From Elmis aenea (lineage: Eukaryota; Arthropoda; Insecta; Coleoptera; Elmidae): a stretch of 64,000 nt of DNA. Position 1 is the stretch's first letter, and the number at the start of each line of letters is the position of its first letter. Positions 18,831 to 29,990 of the stretch are shown one piece after another. The position numbers and the translations under genes are program-made. The notes beneath the pieces were generated by a model that saw only the letters and a list, made by a program, of their open reading frames with translations, ran no database searches and was not told the DNA's origin. Where the stretch lies: the NCBI GenBank assembly GCA_947652605.1, contig OX393583.1, positions 8,411,222-8,475,221 of the forward strand, written 5' to 3'.

Positions 18831-21098
18831 GAAATTTTCAACAGAAAAGATTCTTTATCGATAATAAGTTGGTGATTTTTAAGTAATGATATTTATAATT
18901 AATTTAAAATGAATATCTTAAATAATTAAAACATATACTCTATTACTTTCGTATGGTATGTTTCTCCTTTTTTCCAAAAATTCCTGCAAAATTTTTACAG
19001 CACTTGGGAATGCATCTTCTGCAAGGTTTTTGTGTTCATTTACGTTTAAAAATCAGGTGTGATCCCCAAGAACTTAAAGAAGACAAGAATAAAACTCTAC
19101 CACAAACATTTACTTAAAATATGTACAAAACTTTTCAAGGAATTTACTTCTTATGAAAAATTTATTGTAGGAAATATTGTTGATTTGTTGTCATTGCTAT
19201 TTCAGGTTTATCTGAACGTAGTTGCTAAATGATTTCTTATTTGCACTACACATTTTCACTTTGTATTACACATATTGGCGACGGTAGTCGTATTGTCTTG
19301 TTTGTTCTTCGGTGATGTTAAATACTGTTTGAGCTACCAGTCATTCAATTATCATAAGTTGTTGTACGAGAAGTGCAATGCATATTTAGTTCATACGTTT
19401 TGCAATAAGCCATACACTAATTTATGTCTAGACAATGTCCGGTATTCTAAATAATTTGATTCTAGTTCGTAGTCGACAGAACTATGCGAGTAGATTAATG
19501 TGTATCGAAGCAATATTATAAATCATGCAGAATGTTATGATAGCCATTATTTACACAAATATGTTGGAAAAGTAGTTTAAAACAATCAACCAAAATATAA
19601 ACAATGGTTTTATGTCATATTAATAACTGAAATTGGTGGTACATATATCAAACATTCAATGAAAGTTGTTTTTTGCGATTTTCTTAAAAATGTTGTTATG
19701 TAAAGGTATAAAAGTTTTATTGCGTTGAAAAGAGAAAGAAAATGTCTTTCAAACCGTATAAAAAAATATATATGTTTAAAAATAAAAACAAATATGGTGC
19801 CGTAACTCTTAAAAAACAAAAGGAAACAAAAATTTGACCAGACAAATTTGGGAAACACTGTGTCAAACAACTTTTATTTGAAACTTTTTTTGATAATTCT
19901 TTCCAATAACAAAATAAGTGGGGGTGTCATAAGTGATGCCTCATCCTGTATACGTATTTGTGTTATTCAGTAAATATGTCTTTTATATTTAAACAATATT
20001 AACTGTCTTTAACTTTACTTTTCTAAAAACACCGAATTGGTCTTAAACTTTTGACCGGCAGTGTTCTTGTTTGATAAAGAAAAACTCTGTTTCGAGAATT
20101 GAAAATCTTATTAAAATAATTGGTAACTTATGGGTACCAGTAATATATTCTCAAATAAAACGGTTTTTTTTGCAACTGTGACTAACAAATCTTACGACAT
20201 CCTGTGCAAATATTGCTGGTGGTGATGCATGGCTGTCAATAAAAATAGTGAAAGACAAATTGCAGCCATCTAGGTCGTCATACATTTACAGCCACTTAAA
20301 ACATAAAATCTCTACCGACAAACAATATTTAATGACATAGAAGTTAATCATTTACGCGTCTTTAAACAATAAGAATGCAACAAACGCTCAAAAAGGTAGA
20401 ATCGAACGAGATTAGGTTATGTAACTTGCAAAAAATTGACCAAAAATGGGCATAGGAGCTCAATTTTTCTCCAATAACGTTACGTAACCGGTAAAATAGC
20501 TGTGATATTCACGTATTATTTAAATGCGGTGTTTGTGCGTGAAATGAACCACAAAGTAAATTACATCTTCAATTAACCTCAATAAAAAATTGGTCATTTA
20601 GCTGTCAATAGGAAGTTACAGTAATGCGCTTTGTTGTATAACGATGGAGACCTATGGGAAAAGTAGTCAAATTGTTTGGTTTTGGTCAATCAAAACTCTT
20701 TTTGCGTAAAGTTGATGTTTCAAAATGTTTGCTAAATACTTCACAAAAACAATTAAAAAATAATTACTAACAAGAACAAACAAAAAACAAGTTGTTTAAT
20801 TGAAATTTTGCAAGCAGGCTCCATTGACCTAAAGTTCTTATTTATGTCTTATTTTATATCTTATATTATTATAATATGTTCATAACAAATGATAAGTTCT
20901 TTTAAAGAAACAAAAGACAATTTGCATATTTAATTTCGGTAGTGACAACATCAAATGCTTGTCTAAGAGAATTGTTTAAAGACTGGTATTATTAAATTAT
21001 CCATACTTGTAATTTGCATCTCATTATAGCAATATACAAACAAATTTTGGCATGATTTGCTGTTACAGCTTGTTGCAGTGAAGTATAAAAAAACATAT
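18831..21098. other. AT-rich intergenic DNA with a Tc1-like end
   Basis: The reverse strand at about 20033-20064 reads CTGCCGGTCAAAAGTTTAAG, resembling a Tc1 terminus; no partner was found. Near 19940 CATCCTGTATACG resembles a mariner-type right end. Otherwise long AT-rich DNA without a recognisable gene. Confidence 0.4.
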
Positions 21099-22482
21099 TC
21101 TTCTTCTTCTTCTTCTTTTACTAAGCCTAATGTCTCACGGCGTCGGCTTTTGGTGGTTCTCCACCCAGCTTTTCCAGATCTTTTTGTCTGCCGTCATCGC
21201 TCTCAACTCCCCAACTGTTTTCCCTCTTTCACGGGCTATTTGTTCTATCCTGTTTTCCATGTTAGTTGTTGGCCTTCCTACCCGCCTTTTCCCATACCTC
21301 CTACTTTCTGTTATTTTTTTTGTCATACATTCTGGCGGCATCCTCTGCACGTGTCCGTACCATTTTAATTGTTTTTCTTCGATATTTTGGGTTATTTGTT
21401 TTTGTTGTAGGTTATTCTGGATGTCTTTATTTTTACACCTATCTCTTTTGGTTTTTCCCGCTATTTTTCTTAAGAATCTCATTTCTGCTGCCGTTATTCT
21501 TTTCTCATGTTTAGATGTTAGTGGCCATGTTTCACTACCATACAGCATAGTTGGAATTACGACCGTGTTGTATATTCTGGTTTTTGTTTGTGCACTAATT
21601 TCTTTTTTCCCAAGGATAGTTTTGTTTAGTTGGTAGTAAATTCTCGTGCTTTTTCTGGTTCTGTTTAGGATTTCTGCGTCAATTTTCCCATCTTCGCTAA
21701 TTTTCGTTCCTAAGTACTCTATTGTCGAGACTTGCTCCAGTACGTCGTCTCCGCATTTGATGTTTTGCTGGTCATCATCGTTTATTTTCATTATTTTTGT
21801 TTTCCCTGTGTTTATTTCCATTCCCATTTGTTGTATCGTTTCGTTCCACTGGTTCAAGGATTTTTGTATGTCTTCTCTGTTTTCCCCACTATTATTATAT
21901 CGTCTGCATATACTAGGCACTGTATCTGGATGGGCCAAAGATCTTTGAATCCGACTGTTACTTTCGGCGTATTTTTTTTACAGGTCTTCAGTATTTTGTC
22001 CATATAAATATTGAATAATAGGGGGCTTAGGCTATCACCCTGTTTGATTCCTCTTTGTAGTGTAAATTTTCTGGAGCTTTTGCCTTTTATTCGTACTTCC
22101 GCTATAACTTTTCTGTATACACTTTTTATTGCCTTGGTGAGTTTTTCCGTGACCTTCAGTTCTTCTAAGCAGTTCCACAATCTTCCTCTTGGTACTGTGT
22201 CGAATGCTGCTTTCAGGTCCACGAATGCTAAATATAGTTTTTTCCGTTGTTCGTTTGCTCTTTCAGTTAGTTTTCTAATTACACTTATGTGATCTTGCGT
22301 TTGTTTTCCTTTCATAAAGGCTGCCTGCTCTACTTCCATTTTCTTCTCCACTTCATTTCTTAGTTTCCTCTCAAGTATTTTAGTGTACATTTTATACAAG
22401 GTTGAGGCTAGGCATATCGCTCTATAGTTTTCGCATTTACTTTTGTTTCCTTTTTTGTATAGCGGTATAATTACATTTTTCT
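21099..22482 (-). pseudogene. 5'-truncated LINE (RTE-like reverse transcriptase)
   Basis: Minus strand. The reading begins at KKGNKSKCENYRAICLASTL (RT block 2 region) near 22482 and runs through FVDLKAAFDTVPR, RGIKQGDSLSPLLFN and the catalytic YADD (CLVYADDIIIVG). A frameshift near 21890 moves to the second frame, which holds YLGTKISEDGKI, MLYGSETWPLT and LKWYGHVQRMPP plus the GRP-rich tail. The element ends in a (GAA)n-like tail (TTCTTCTTC on the plus strand, 21099-21116). The endonuclease domain is missing, as usual for 5' truncation. Apart from the frameshift it is well preserved and so fairly recent. Confidence 0.9.
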
Positions 22483-22740
22483 CTCAGTCATATGAAAGAC
22501 GATAATCACTAACAAGTATTTTTAAATGTAGCTAGTGTCTTGATATGTCTACCAGATTAATTTTATTATTGTTTAATTTAACAACTTGGTCCAGTTTGAA
22601 GGACTGACATAAATAATCATAGTTTCGAAATGTAATTCCAGTTTTAAGACTCACGTCACTTTGTCATTTTTTGTCTTATTAAAAAAAATTGTGTATTATT
22701 TTCTTTATATGATCCTAAGTCCTTCTACTGTTGTGTGTAG
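22483..22740. other. AT-rich spacer with a retroelement-end motif
   Basis: CCAGTTTTAAGACTCACGTC at about 22633-22652 resembles motifs at 17805, 18389 and 58932. No gene. Confidence 0.4.
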
Positions 22741-22744
22741 GACT

Positions 22745-23090
22745 TTTGAGTTGTGCTGGATTTTTTAAAAAGTTTTTCTTTCCTGTGCTAACTTTTTAAT
22801 ACCTTCCTTTTCTATCAGTTTCGGCTTTTTTAACGTCGTCTTACCAGGTTTTTCTGGTTCTACCTCTTTTGTTTTTCCCTGTGATCTTGCTTGATAGGCT
22901 TTTCTGGTTAAACTTTCTTCCTTCCTCCTATAAATTTGACCCAACCAACCAAGCCTGCATTTTCTGTATTTTTTTTTCTCACGCATTTCATGTTTAATTG
23001 TTCTCTATATGTTTTATTCTTAATTTTTTGTTGATTTTTGTTTGATTCTTTTAGAAATCCTAATTTTGCTGCATACACCCTGCTACTGTA
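22745..23090 (-). pseudogene. LINE C-terminal tail, minus strand
   Basis: Reads CRLGWLGQIYRRKEESLTRK, a (G)KTKEVEPEKPGKTTLKK linker and GIKKLAQERKTF on the minus strand. This is the WLGHIYR-type tail of RTE-like LINEs, with more decayed sequence further upstream (to about 23090). Confidence 0.7.
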
Positions 23091-23117
23091 TTTAAGATTA
23101 TTTATATCATAATCAGA

Positions 23118-23395
23118 AATGATATAGATAGAAAACCAGTTAGAACTGTATTCAAGACAGCTAGTTTGGCTGGGTCACATTTATAGCATGAACAAAAGAG
23201 AGGTTAACCAAAAGACCTATGAAAAATGGTCACAAGTAATAAACAAAAAAGGCAAGACAATGTTTAAAAAAAACTGCTACCGATAAACAATCAACTGGGA
23301 AGATGTAAAAACGTTAGCACAGGACACAAAAAGGTGGAACCAAAATTAACCCAATTCTACAGTGCTACAACTCTACACCTAACAGTAGACTAAGA
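23118..23395 (+). pseudogene. LINE C-terminal tail, plus strand
   Basis: The plus strand reads RQLVWLGHIYSMNKREVNQK, TYEKWSQ and, after a stop, WEDVKTLAQDTKRWNQN. It is homologous to the adjacent minus-strand tail but opposite in direction; the two lie with upstream sides facing. Confidence 0.7.
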
Positions 23396-23644
23396 ATTTA
23401 AAAATATAAATTCATTAATATTAACGAATCATTACAATGTTCAAACAAGTTGATTAAAGTTTATAAGAATATTTGCTTCCCATCGCAATAAAATTAAGAA
23501 ATTCTTCAAATGAAATTACCTATATCAGCTTACCAGCTTTCATATTTTATAAATGTTTTCAAATATTCTCAATATAACAGGTTTTTTAACATTTTAATGT
23601 AAAAACCATATGTTTCACTTGATAGCATATACTGTTTATCATCC

Positions 23645-24079
23645 ATGTCTCAAGATCGGTTAGCAGGTTTATCAATAATTGCAATAGAACACGATGTTGC
23701 CACCATGCTTAGTAATAAAGAAATTATTGATGAATGTGCTAGCATAAAATCCAGAAAAGTAAAATTTGAATATGTATTAATGTTTTCTTATAAATTTAAT
23801 TCTGTTAAGAATTAAAGAATTTATAATACGAGTAAATCCGTTTTGTTTTATGTATACTACTTAGCACTTATGTAGTGTTTTATGTCATTAATTACATTAC
23901 CTTGTGTACTAGGTACTCTATAAAGATTTATATTAAGTTAAATTATTTATAACAATATTATGTTTTTATTATTTTTATTAACCGAAAATTAGCCACTATT
24001 GTCTTAAAAAAAATATATAAGGTGGAGGACTATCAGAGTACTTAACAGCAGGGCGCCGACTAACCTAGGGCCGGCCCTG
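23645..24079 (+). mobile_element. hAT remnant: dimerisation tail and 3' end
   Basis: From ATG 23645 the frame reads MSQDRLAGLSIIAIEHDVAT then SNKEIIDECASIKSRKVKFE. This matches the C-terminal hAT dimerisation region (consensus SQERL..LA..SIEHD.A....D.II..FA..KARK). About 300 bases downstream GGGCCGGCCCTG ends the element, giving a CAGGGCCGGCCC terminus of the hAT type. Only the last ~50 codons of the transposase remain. Confidence 0.75.
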
Positions 24080-24912
24080 AGAGCGGGCAATGCTTAGCTT
24101 CATGAGACCACGTTAGTTGCGAACAGCGCACGCGCGTAAAAATCCCATCGCTAGATCTTGCCTTTGTCCATGCATTGTTTTTACCGCCCACAAACTAGTT
24201 CATAATTCGATCCGATAACTGCTGGAGCAGCTGACTAATCGTCCGATGAACCATCAGAGACTGCTAGATCGCGATATCGTTACTGCGCATACTCCTAATC
24301 GTTAATCGGATCGGACATGTCCTTGCTGGCACAAACCTAATGAATAAAACCAATTAAGCGAGCTTTCAACCTATCGCAATTTTTTTGGGAATTTTAAGAT
24401 TTTATAACACATGAAAATCATTCACACGGCATTAGTCCAAAAAATCTTAGCGCTATGCTTGTTTTATATTCATACACCGCCTAATAAAGTAGACCAACAG
24501 AAAAAACCTATCGTGCACAGAACATACCGATACACATATGTGCAAACGAGGTGAAAAAGTAATAAAATCGATTTGCATAACTGATATTGCAGGCAAATTA
24601 TTCATATTAAACGTAACGTGTTGCGCATTAGGTTCAATATCACCTTAATCGCTTGTCCGGTGCAAGTGAATGTACCTTTTAATTAACAACTATTATGGAC
24701 ATAAAAAAGTTAACTAGGTTTAAAAACACGAAAACTGTATCGGCTTGATTTATGGTTTAAATAAAATTACTAAAACACGATATAATTACATAAACACAAT
24801 TATTTATACGCTTAGTAATTGTTTCTTTTTAATTAACGATGTTAAGAGGTTAATTGTATGTAATTTTTTTGTGATACATTAATTTTAAGTGTTATTGTAC
24901 ATAATAACAATG
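24080..24912. other. Mixed intergenic DNA, GC-richer to ~24350
   Basis: 24080-24350 has balanced composition and palindromic hexamers (GATCGCGATATCG). It could be a regulatory region, but nothing proves it. The rest is AT-rich. Confidence 0.3.
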
Positions 24913-25901
24913 TACAGGGTGGTCTATTTTTGATGCCCATACAGGGTATCTCGGTTATTATCAGAGATAAAAAAAAACTAAATACATAAATAAATTGTTT
25001 TTTACTCATATTAATGCCGATATATTACACCTAACTTTTTTATTTTAAATGGCAACCAGAGGCAAATTATATATTTTTGAAAAACGCAAAAAATAAGCTT
25101 TCGATTCATGTCAAAGCCAACTATGGTTGTCATTTAAAATAAGAAAGTTAGGTGTAATATATCAATATTTGTATGAGTAAAAAAAAATTGAACATCGCCA
25201 TCTTATTAAGGTTAAAAAACCATGCAAAAAATGTCTTTAAAGTTTTTCTCTATCTTTTCGTTTAAGCGAGATATTTAACATTTTTGATGTCTTTTTTGAT
25301 ACTCGAAATTAAGCCAACACCATTTTTGGCTCTTTTCAAAAATGTTAAATATCTCGTTTAAACGAGAAGATAAAAAAAAACTTTAAAGACATTTTTGGCA
25401 TGGTTTTTTATCCTTAATAAGATGGCGATGTTCAATTTTTTTTTACTCACACAAATATTGATATATTGCACCTAACTTTCTTATTTTAAATGACAACCAT
25501 AGTTGGCTTTGACATGAATCGAAAGCTTATTTTTTGCGCTTTTCAAAAATATATAATTTGCCTATGGTTGCCATTTAAAATAAGAAAGGTGTAATATATC
25601 GGCATTAATATGAGTAAAAAACAATTGAACATCGCTATCTTATTAAGCACAAAAAATCATGCGAAAAATGTCTTTAAAGTTTTTTTCTATCTTCTCGTTT
25701 AAACGAGATATTTAACATTTTTGAAAAGTGCCAAAAATCGGTTTTTGGCTATATTTCGAAAATTAAAAAAGATATTAAACATCTGTTTACGGCAATAAAT
25801 TTCTCTCGAAAAAATAAATCGAGTTTATGTATTTACTTTTTTTCTATCTCTGATAATAACCGAGATACCCTGTATGGGCATCGAAAATAGACCACACTGT
25901 A
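24913..25901. mobile_element. Multi-armed palindromic mariner-type element
   Basis: The outer ends TACAGGGTGGTCTATTTTTG and its inverse (ATAGACCACACTGTA, to about 25901) enclose a second mirrored terminus, ACAGGGTATCTCGGTTAT (about 24952) and its inverse (to about 25873). Inside, a ~270-bp segment containing AACATCGCCATCTTATTAAG appears forward, inverted and forward again (about 25190, 25430 and 25630). There is no transposase. A solitary copy of the right end is at 53452-53603. Confidence 0.85.
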
Positions 25902-26545
25902 CGCGACCACGGGCGTACAAAAGGCCCGGATAAAAGTTTTAATTTTCTAAATAGAAGACATTTATCAATCTCTTGATAAATACACGGTTTAAGTAGTAGT
26001 AAATCAGATCGCGATATGTAAGGCTTTTAATTTTGCCCGCCAGAGGGTAAACTTTGGCGAATATGACTGTGTTAAAAAGTCTTTTATTTTACGAGTTAAA
26101 GAATCCGTTTTCAAAGAATATCTATTCAAATAAATGTTCGGAGTTTCTTTTTTTTTGTCGATACATGTATTATTTTAATTACAAAATAATACTAGAGAAA
26201 CCTACCGAAGGAAGGACAATAATTATAAAACTATTCTAAATATTCTTTAAAAAAGATGTTTTGTTTAAATACGATAAGCACGTTTTTATCAAACTAGTAT
26301 GCATCATACTAGTAGCTAAAATGAAATGATTACAATATAAACATTTTTCAAATAATGATTTTGTTGTAAACGGTTTGGTAATCACATTAATTTGAACAAT
26401 TTGATGAACAAGTCAAGTGCTGTGGACTAGTTACAAATTTTTACAATATTTTTCGTCGCAAATTCTAACTGTGATATTTTAGATTTTATTTATAAATATG
26501 TAGTAAGCCAGTGGTTCTAACGTGTGAGCCGCGCGGTCTTTAATA
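25902..26545. other. AT-rich intergenic DNA
   Basis: No gene. CAGTGGTTCTAACGTGTGAG at about 26510 resembles a hAT end of the CAGTGGTTCTC type seen at 28774. Confidence 0.4.
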
Positions 26546-26553
26546 CCTTATAC

Positions 26554-26674
26554 CAGGGGTCGCAAACTCAAATGTTACTAGGGGCCAGTAATTTAGATGT
26601 GTGAGTAACGCGGGCCGTATTGAAGTGAGGAGCCGGATAGAGAGCATTTGCTGGTCGCCAGTTTGCGACCCCTG
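26554..26674. mobile_element. hAT-type MITE (121 bp)
   Basis: The ends CAGGGGTCGCAAACT and AGTTTGCGACCCCTG are perfect inverse 15-mers of a common hAT terminus. The flanking 8-mers (CCTTATAC, CCTAACAA) match at only 5 of 8 positions. It lies directly before the LINE RT fragment that starts near 26683. Confidence 0.8.
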
Positions 26675-26833
26675 CCTAACAAAGTCTGCATTTGTCAAAG
26701 TAACTTCTGGAGTTCCTCAGGGCAGTCTCTTGGCACCATTGCTATTTAATATCTATATCAATGACATACATAATTGCTTTCTAAGCTGTAAATACCAACA
26801 ATATGCTAATGATTTAAAAATATTACTCCTAAA

Positions 26834-28023
26834 CAGGGTGGATAAAAATCATGATTTTTAAAAAAAAAACAAAAAAATCGATTTATTTGATTTAAATCAA
26901 AAAAATTTGATTTAAATCAAGTGTACCATATTATCGAATTTAGTGACATATTCACATGCTATTTCTGTTTTGTGCTAATATATTTAATAACCAATATATT
27001 TAATTCCTTGGAGAATTTTTGTCAAAATGAAAAGTTAAATATAATTATTAAGAATTTTGAAAAAAATCAGTGCCAAATGGTGATGTTTAATTAATTATAT
27101 ACAGGGTGAGTCATTAGTGCGGGATCGGTCGATTGTAGCTAAACGGCTTGAGATATGAAGTTGATTCAAATGCTATTTTATACAGTTTTTTCTAAACAAT
27201 AAAAATATTTTCAAATATACAGGGTGAGTCATCTTTCTGGAACTAATAGCAACTTTTATATTTCAAATACAACACCCAATTTTTTATTAATATTTTTGAC
27301 CGCCTTAATTTTAGCTTTGCATCAATATAAAATACTACAGGTTTTTATACGGCGTTGTAAAAAAAAATTAATTTTCTAAATTATTCAAGGTTTTAAGTCT
27401 ATTTAAAAAATTCTCCTGAAGTTATTTTGAAGTACAGAGTTGTAATTTGGTATGGATATGTAGAAAAAATTTCTCTGTTCGCTCGATATGAAAAAATTTG
27501 AATCATTTATAAATAGGTGGCAACTTCCATTATTTTCAAAAGCTCGTAACTCGATTTTTTTAAATGCAAACCCCTGTATTTTTTTATGTCATTGAATTCG
27601 TCTTTAAAGGAGCTTCATATTTTGTTAAGTATGTCCTACACCCAAAACTCATACTTTTCGAGATATTCGACATTTTTCTTCAAATCGTTATTGAAGCAAT
27701 AGTGCCGTGGAAATTGAAAAACTGACTGTTCACTTCGCTAACGTTAAAAACTTGTCATTTATTTTTTGAATTATTGCATTTCCACAATGAATATTACTTT
27801 ACAAGAGCAAATTGATATGGTTTATATTCACCATTTCGTGTATTTAATTACTAATAGTAATACAATTTTGTTTTATTAAAATATTATATTGTACTCATAT
27901 AATCTGTGATTTAAATTGATATTTTTTTTTTTAAAATCACTTGATTTAAATCAATGATTTTTTTAAAAAAATCACTTGATTTAAATCATTATTTTAATCG
28001 TGATTTAAATCTGCTCAATCCTG
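26834..28023. mobile_element. hAT-type element with 8-bp duplication
   Basis: 1,190 bp between CAGGGTGGATAAAAATCATG and its partner ending CAATCCTG, flanked by exact CTCCTAAA (26826-26833 and 28024-28031). Both ends are rich in the palindrome GATTTAAATC. No transposase. It carries a degraded arm of the mariner-type palindrome (27100-27860). A related shorter element is at 46430-46741. Confidence 0.85.
27100..27860. mobile_element. Half copy of the 15.7-kb mariner-type palindrome
   Basis: Starts TACAGGGTGAGTCATTAGTG and follows the left arm of the 15694 element through ACAGGGTGAGTCATCTTTCT, AATAGGTGGCAACTT and ACTGACTGTTCACTTCGCTA, continuing into central sequence (CAAATTGATATGGTTTAT). The right arm is missing. 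It is visibly more diverged than the 15.7-kb copy's two arms are from each other. Confidence 0.85.
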
Positions 28024-28499
28024 CTCCTAAAACAATAGCGAATATTACAGATAGCTTGCTATTGCAAGATGATCTCCACAGATTAGAAATATACTGGCAA
28101 ACAAAGAAAGTTGCCTTAAATGTTAGTAAATGTCGTAAAATGAACTTTACACGAAACAAAAGTATTATTCAACATAGTTATATTTTAAATAATTGAATTC
28201 TTATGAATACCTCTGTTGTAAAAGGTCTAGGGATTTTATTAGACCCTAAAGTTTTGTTTGGTGAAGAAATTGAATATGTTCGTGTCCGGAACATTCTTCG
28301 CCCACAATTCTTCGCCCACAGTTCTTCGCCCACAATTCTTCGCCTCCACAATTCTTCGCCCACAATTCTTCGCCCACAATTCTTCGCCTACACAATTCTT
28401 CGCCGCCACAATTTTTCTCCGCATACAAGCATATCACAAATTTTGTTTGTAAATGTGATTGTTTTTATTTATAACGTAATTTTTACAAATTATTTTACA

Positions 28500-28532
28500 T
28501 AAGGGTTAGGTTAGGTCAGGTTAGGTTAATTT
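28500..28532 (+). repeat. TTAGG-like repeats
   Basis: AAGGGTTAGGTTAGGTCAGG followed by TTAGGTTAA: four to five units of GGTTA, one mutated. TTAGG is the usual insect telomere repeat. The run lies at the inner end of the foldback arm. Confidence 0.75.
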
Positions 28533-28989
28533 AATTTTTATTTATACTATAATAACATAAACAAAGTTAAAAATCATAACATACGCTATTTATGTAGCAA
28601 TTTTTAAACATAATATTAAAAGACGAAGTATTAATATACAAGAAACAACTTTAGGCTAATGTAAAATAATCTGTAAAAATTACGTTATAAATAAAAACAA
28701 TCACATTTACAAACAAAATTTGTGATATGCTTGTATGCGGCGAAAAATTGTGGCGGCGAAGAATTGTGTAGACCAGTGGTTCTCAAACTTTTTTGTCTGG
28801 CGGCACACTGAAATCATTATACCAAATTCACGGCACCCCTATTATTATTATTATTTATTTATTTATTTTTATTTTTTTTTGTTTTTTACAGAAAAAAAAG
28901 AAAGTTATTTAAAGTAAGTTTATTTCCAAACAGCACAAAAACGTACAAAACAAAAGTTATTATAAAGTGTTTGGTGTTAAAATGTGAAC

Positions 28990-29990
28990 TTAATGTGAAA
29001 TATGTACGTGATGGTGTTTGCATATTTCTTTGATATTAGGTCGTGTTTTTGAGAGACATACTCTCATCTCATTTTCAAGGGTTTTTAGTCTCTTTCTCTT
29101 CTTTGTTTTAATATTTACGAGTGCAGAAAATCCTAGTTCACACAAATGCGATTTGGAAAACTGCAATAAAATATTAAGTGATTTGAACCCTATATTGGGG
29201 TGTTCCTTTATAATTGTTATCCAAAATGAATTCAGACATATTTCTGAATGCTTCAATCTTAACGTGCGATCGTTACGTATATCAATTAATTCTTCAACTT
29301 CTATAAGACTTAAGTCACTTATTACAGATATTGACTCTACAAATGAATTTCTAATCCAGTCTTACAAATTAACTGATATGTCTGGGAAATAATGGTTAAT
29401 TTGTTCTTCTAAAAATGTTAAATGACTGTAACTAAGCTTTTGCAAATCTTTGTTATTATATTACAATTCGGCAACTTTAACAAACATTTCTACATTATTT
29501 GAGTATAATTTTATTTTCCACATTTTAATTTTATCTTTAAGGCTGGCGACATACTTGCGGGTGAACCGGTGCGGGAAAAGTAGCAATCTGCGACGTAAGT
29601 TTTGTAACTCACACGTTGTTATGGCCGAAGACAAACAAAGACACAAACAATGAGTCACATTGCGTACCGGCACATCACACGTTGTTATATGCTTGCATTT
29701 GGATCTGCAGCTGCCCGCAATGCTATCGCACTTGCTGCGTTCGTAAATCTACCCGCAATGTACTAGTAATGCGCCCGTACGCAATGCGACTCATTGTTTG
29801 TGTCTTTGTTTGTCTTCGGCCATAACAACGTGTGAGTTACAAAACTTACGTCGCAGATTGCTACTTTTCCCGCACCGGTTCACCCGCAAGTATGTCGCCG
29901 GCCTAAAGGTCTTAATTTTATCTGCAGAAGTCAAAATATTTTCATTTCTTCCTTACATACTGGAGTTCCACTTGTTCAGGTGATCAAATA
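28990..29990 (-). pseudogene. hAT transposase C-terminal part, interrupted
   Basis: Minus strand, from about 29990: STYLTDIFDHLNKWNSSM, then ADKIKT; the MITE interrupts here; then KDKIKMWKIKLYSNNVEMF; then decayed sequence; then LLQFSKSHLCELGFSALVNI and KTKKRKRLKTLENEMRVCLS to the end near 28990. These are the helical region and final insertion/dimerisation block of BED-type hAT transposases. Stops and frameshifts, lost N-terminus and the MITE make it non-functional. Confidence 0.85.
29541..29903. mobile_element. Harbinger-type MITE with TAA duplication
   Basis: A 363-bp element bounded by GGCTGGCGACATACTTGCGG and its inverse ending CGCCGGCC, flanked by TAA on both sides (29538-29540, 29904-29906). 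Removing it and one TAA restores the ADKIKTFKDKIK reading of the host transposase, which proves the boundaries. The arms (about 134 bp each) differ at only a handful of positions, so it is young. A 3-bp TAA/TTA duplication points to PIF/Harbinger mobilisation. Confidence 0.85.

Noticed and set aside
21057..22292. Plus-strand open frames opposite the LINE
   Set aside because: Shadow frames of the minus-strand reverse transcriptase; Ser/Phe-rich with no family pattern.
28290..28415. CRISPR-like array
   Set aside because: Repeats are 14-17 bases, directly adjacent without unique spacers, and mirrored on the other side of a foldback element in a eukaryotic genome.
28178..28502. Several overlapping repetitive open frames
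   Set aside because: They are translations of the ATTCTTCGCCCACA tandem repeat in the foldback arm, present on both strands.
29450..29983. Plus and minus frames of 61-70 codons within the MITE
   Set aside because: They result from the inverted arms of the Harbinger-type MITE; only the short KDKIKMWKIK part outside it is hAT coding sequence.
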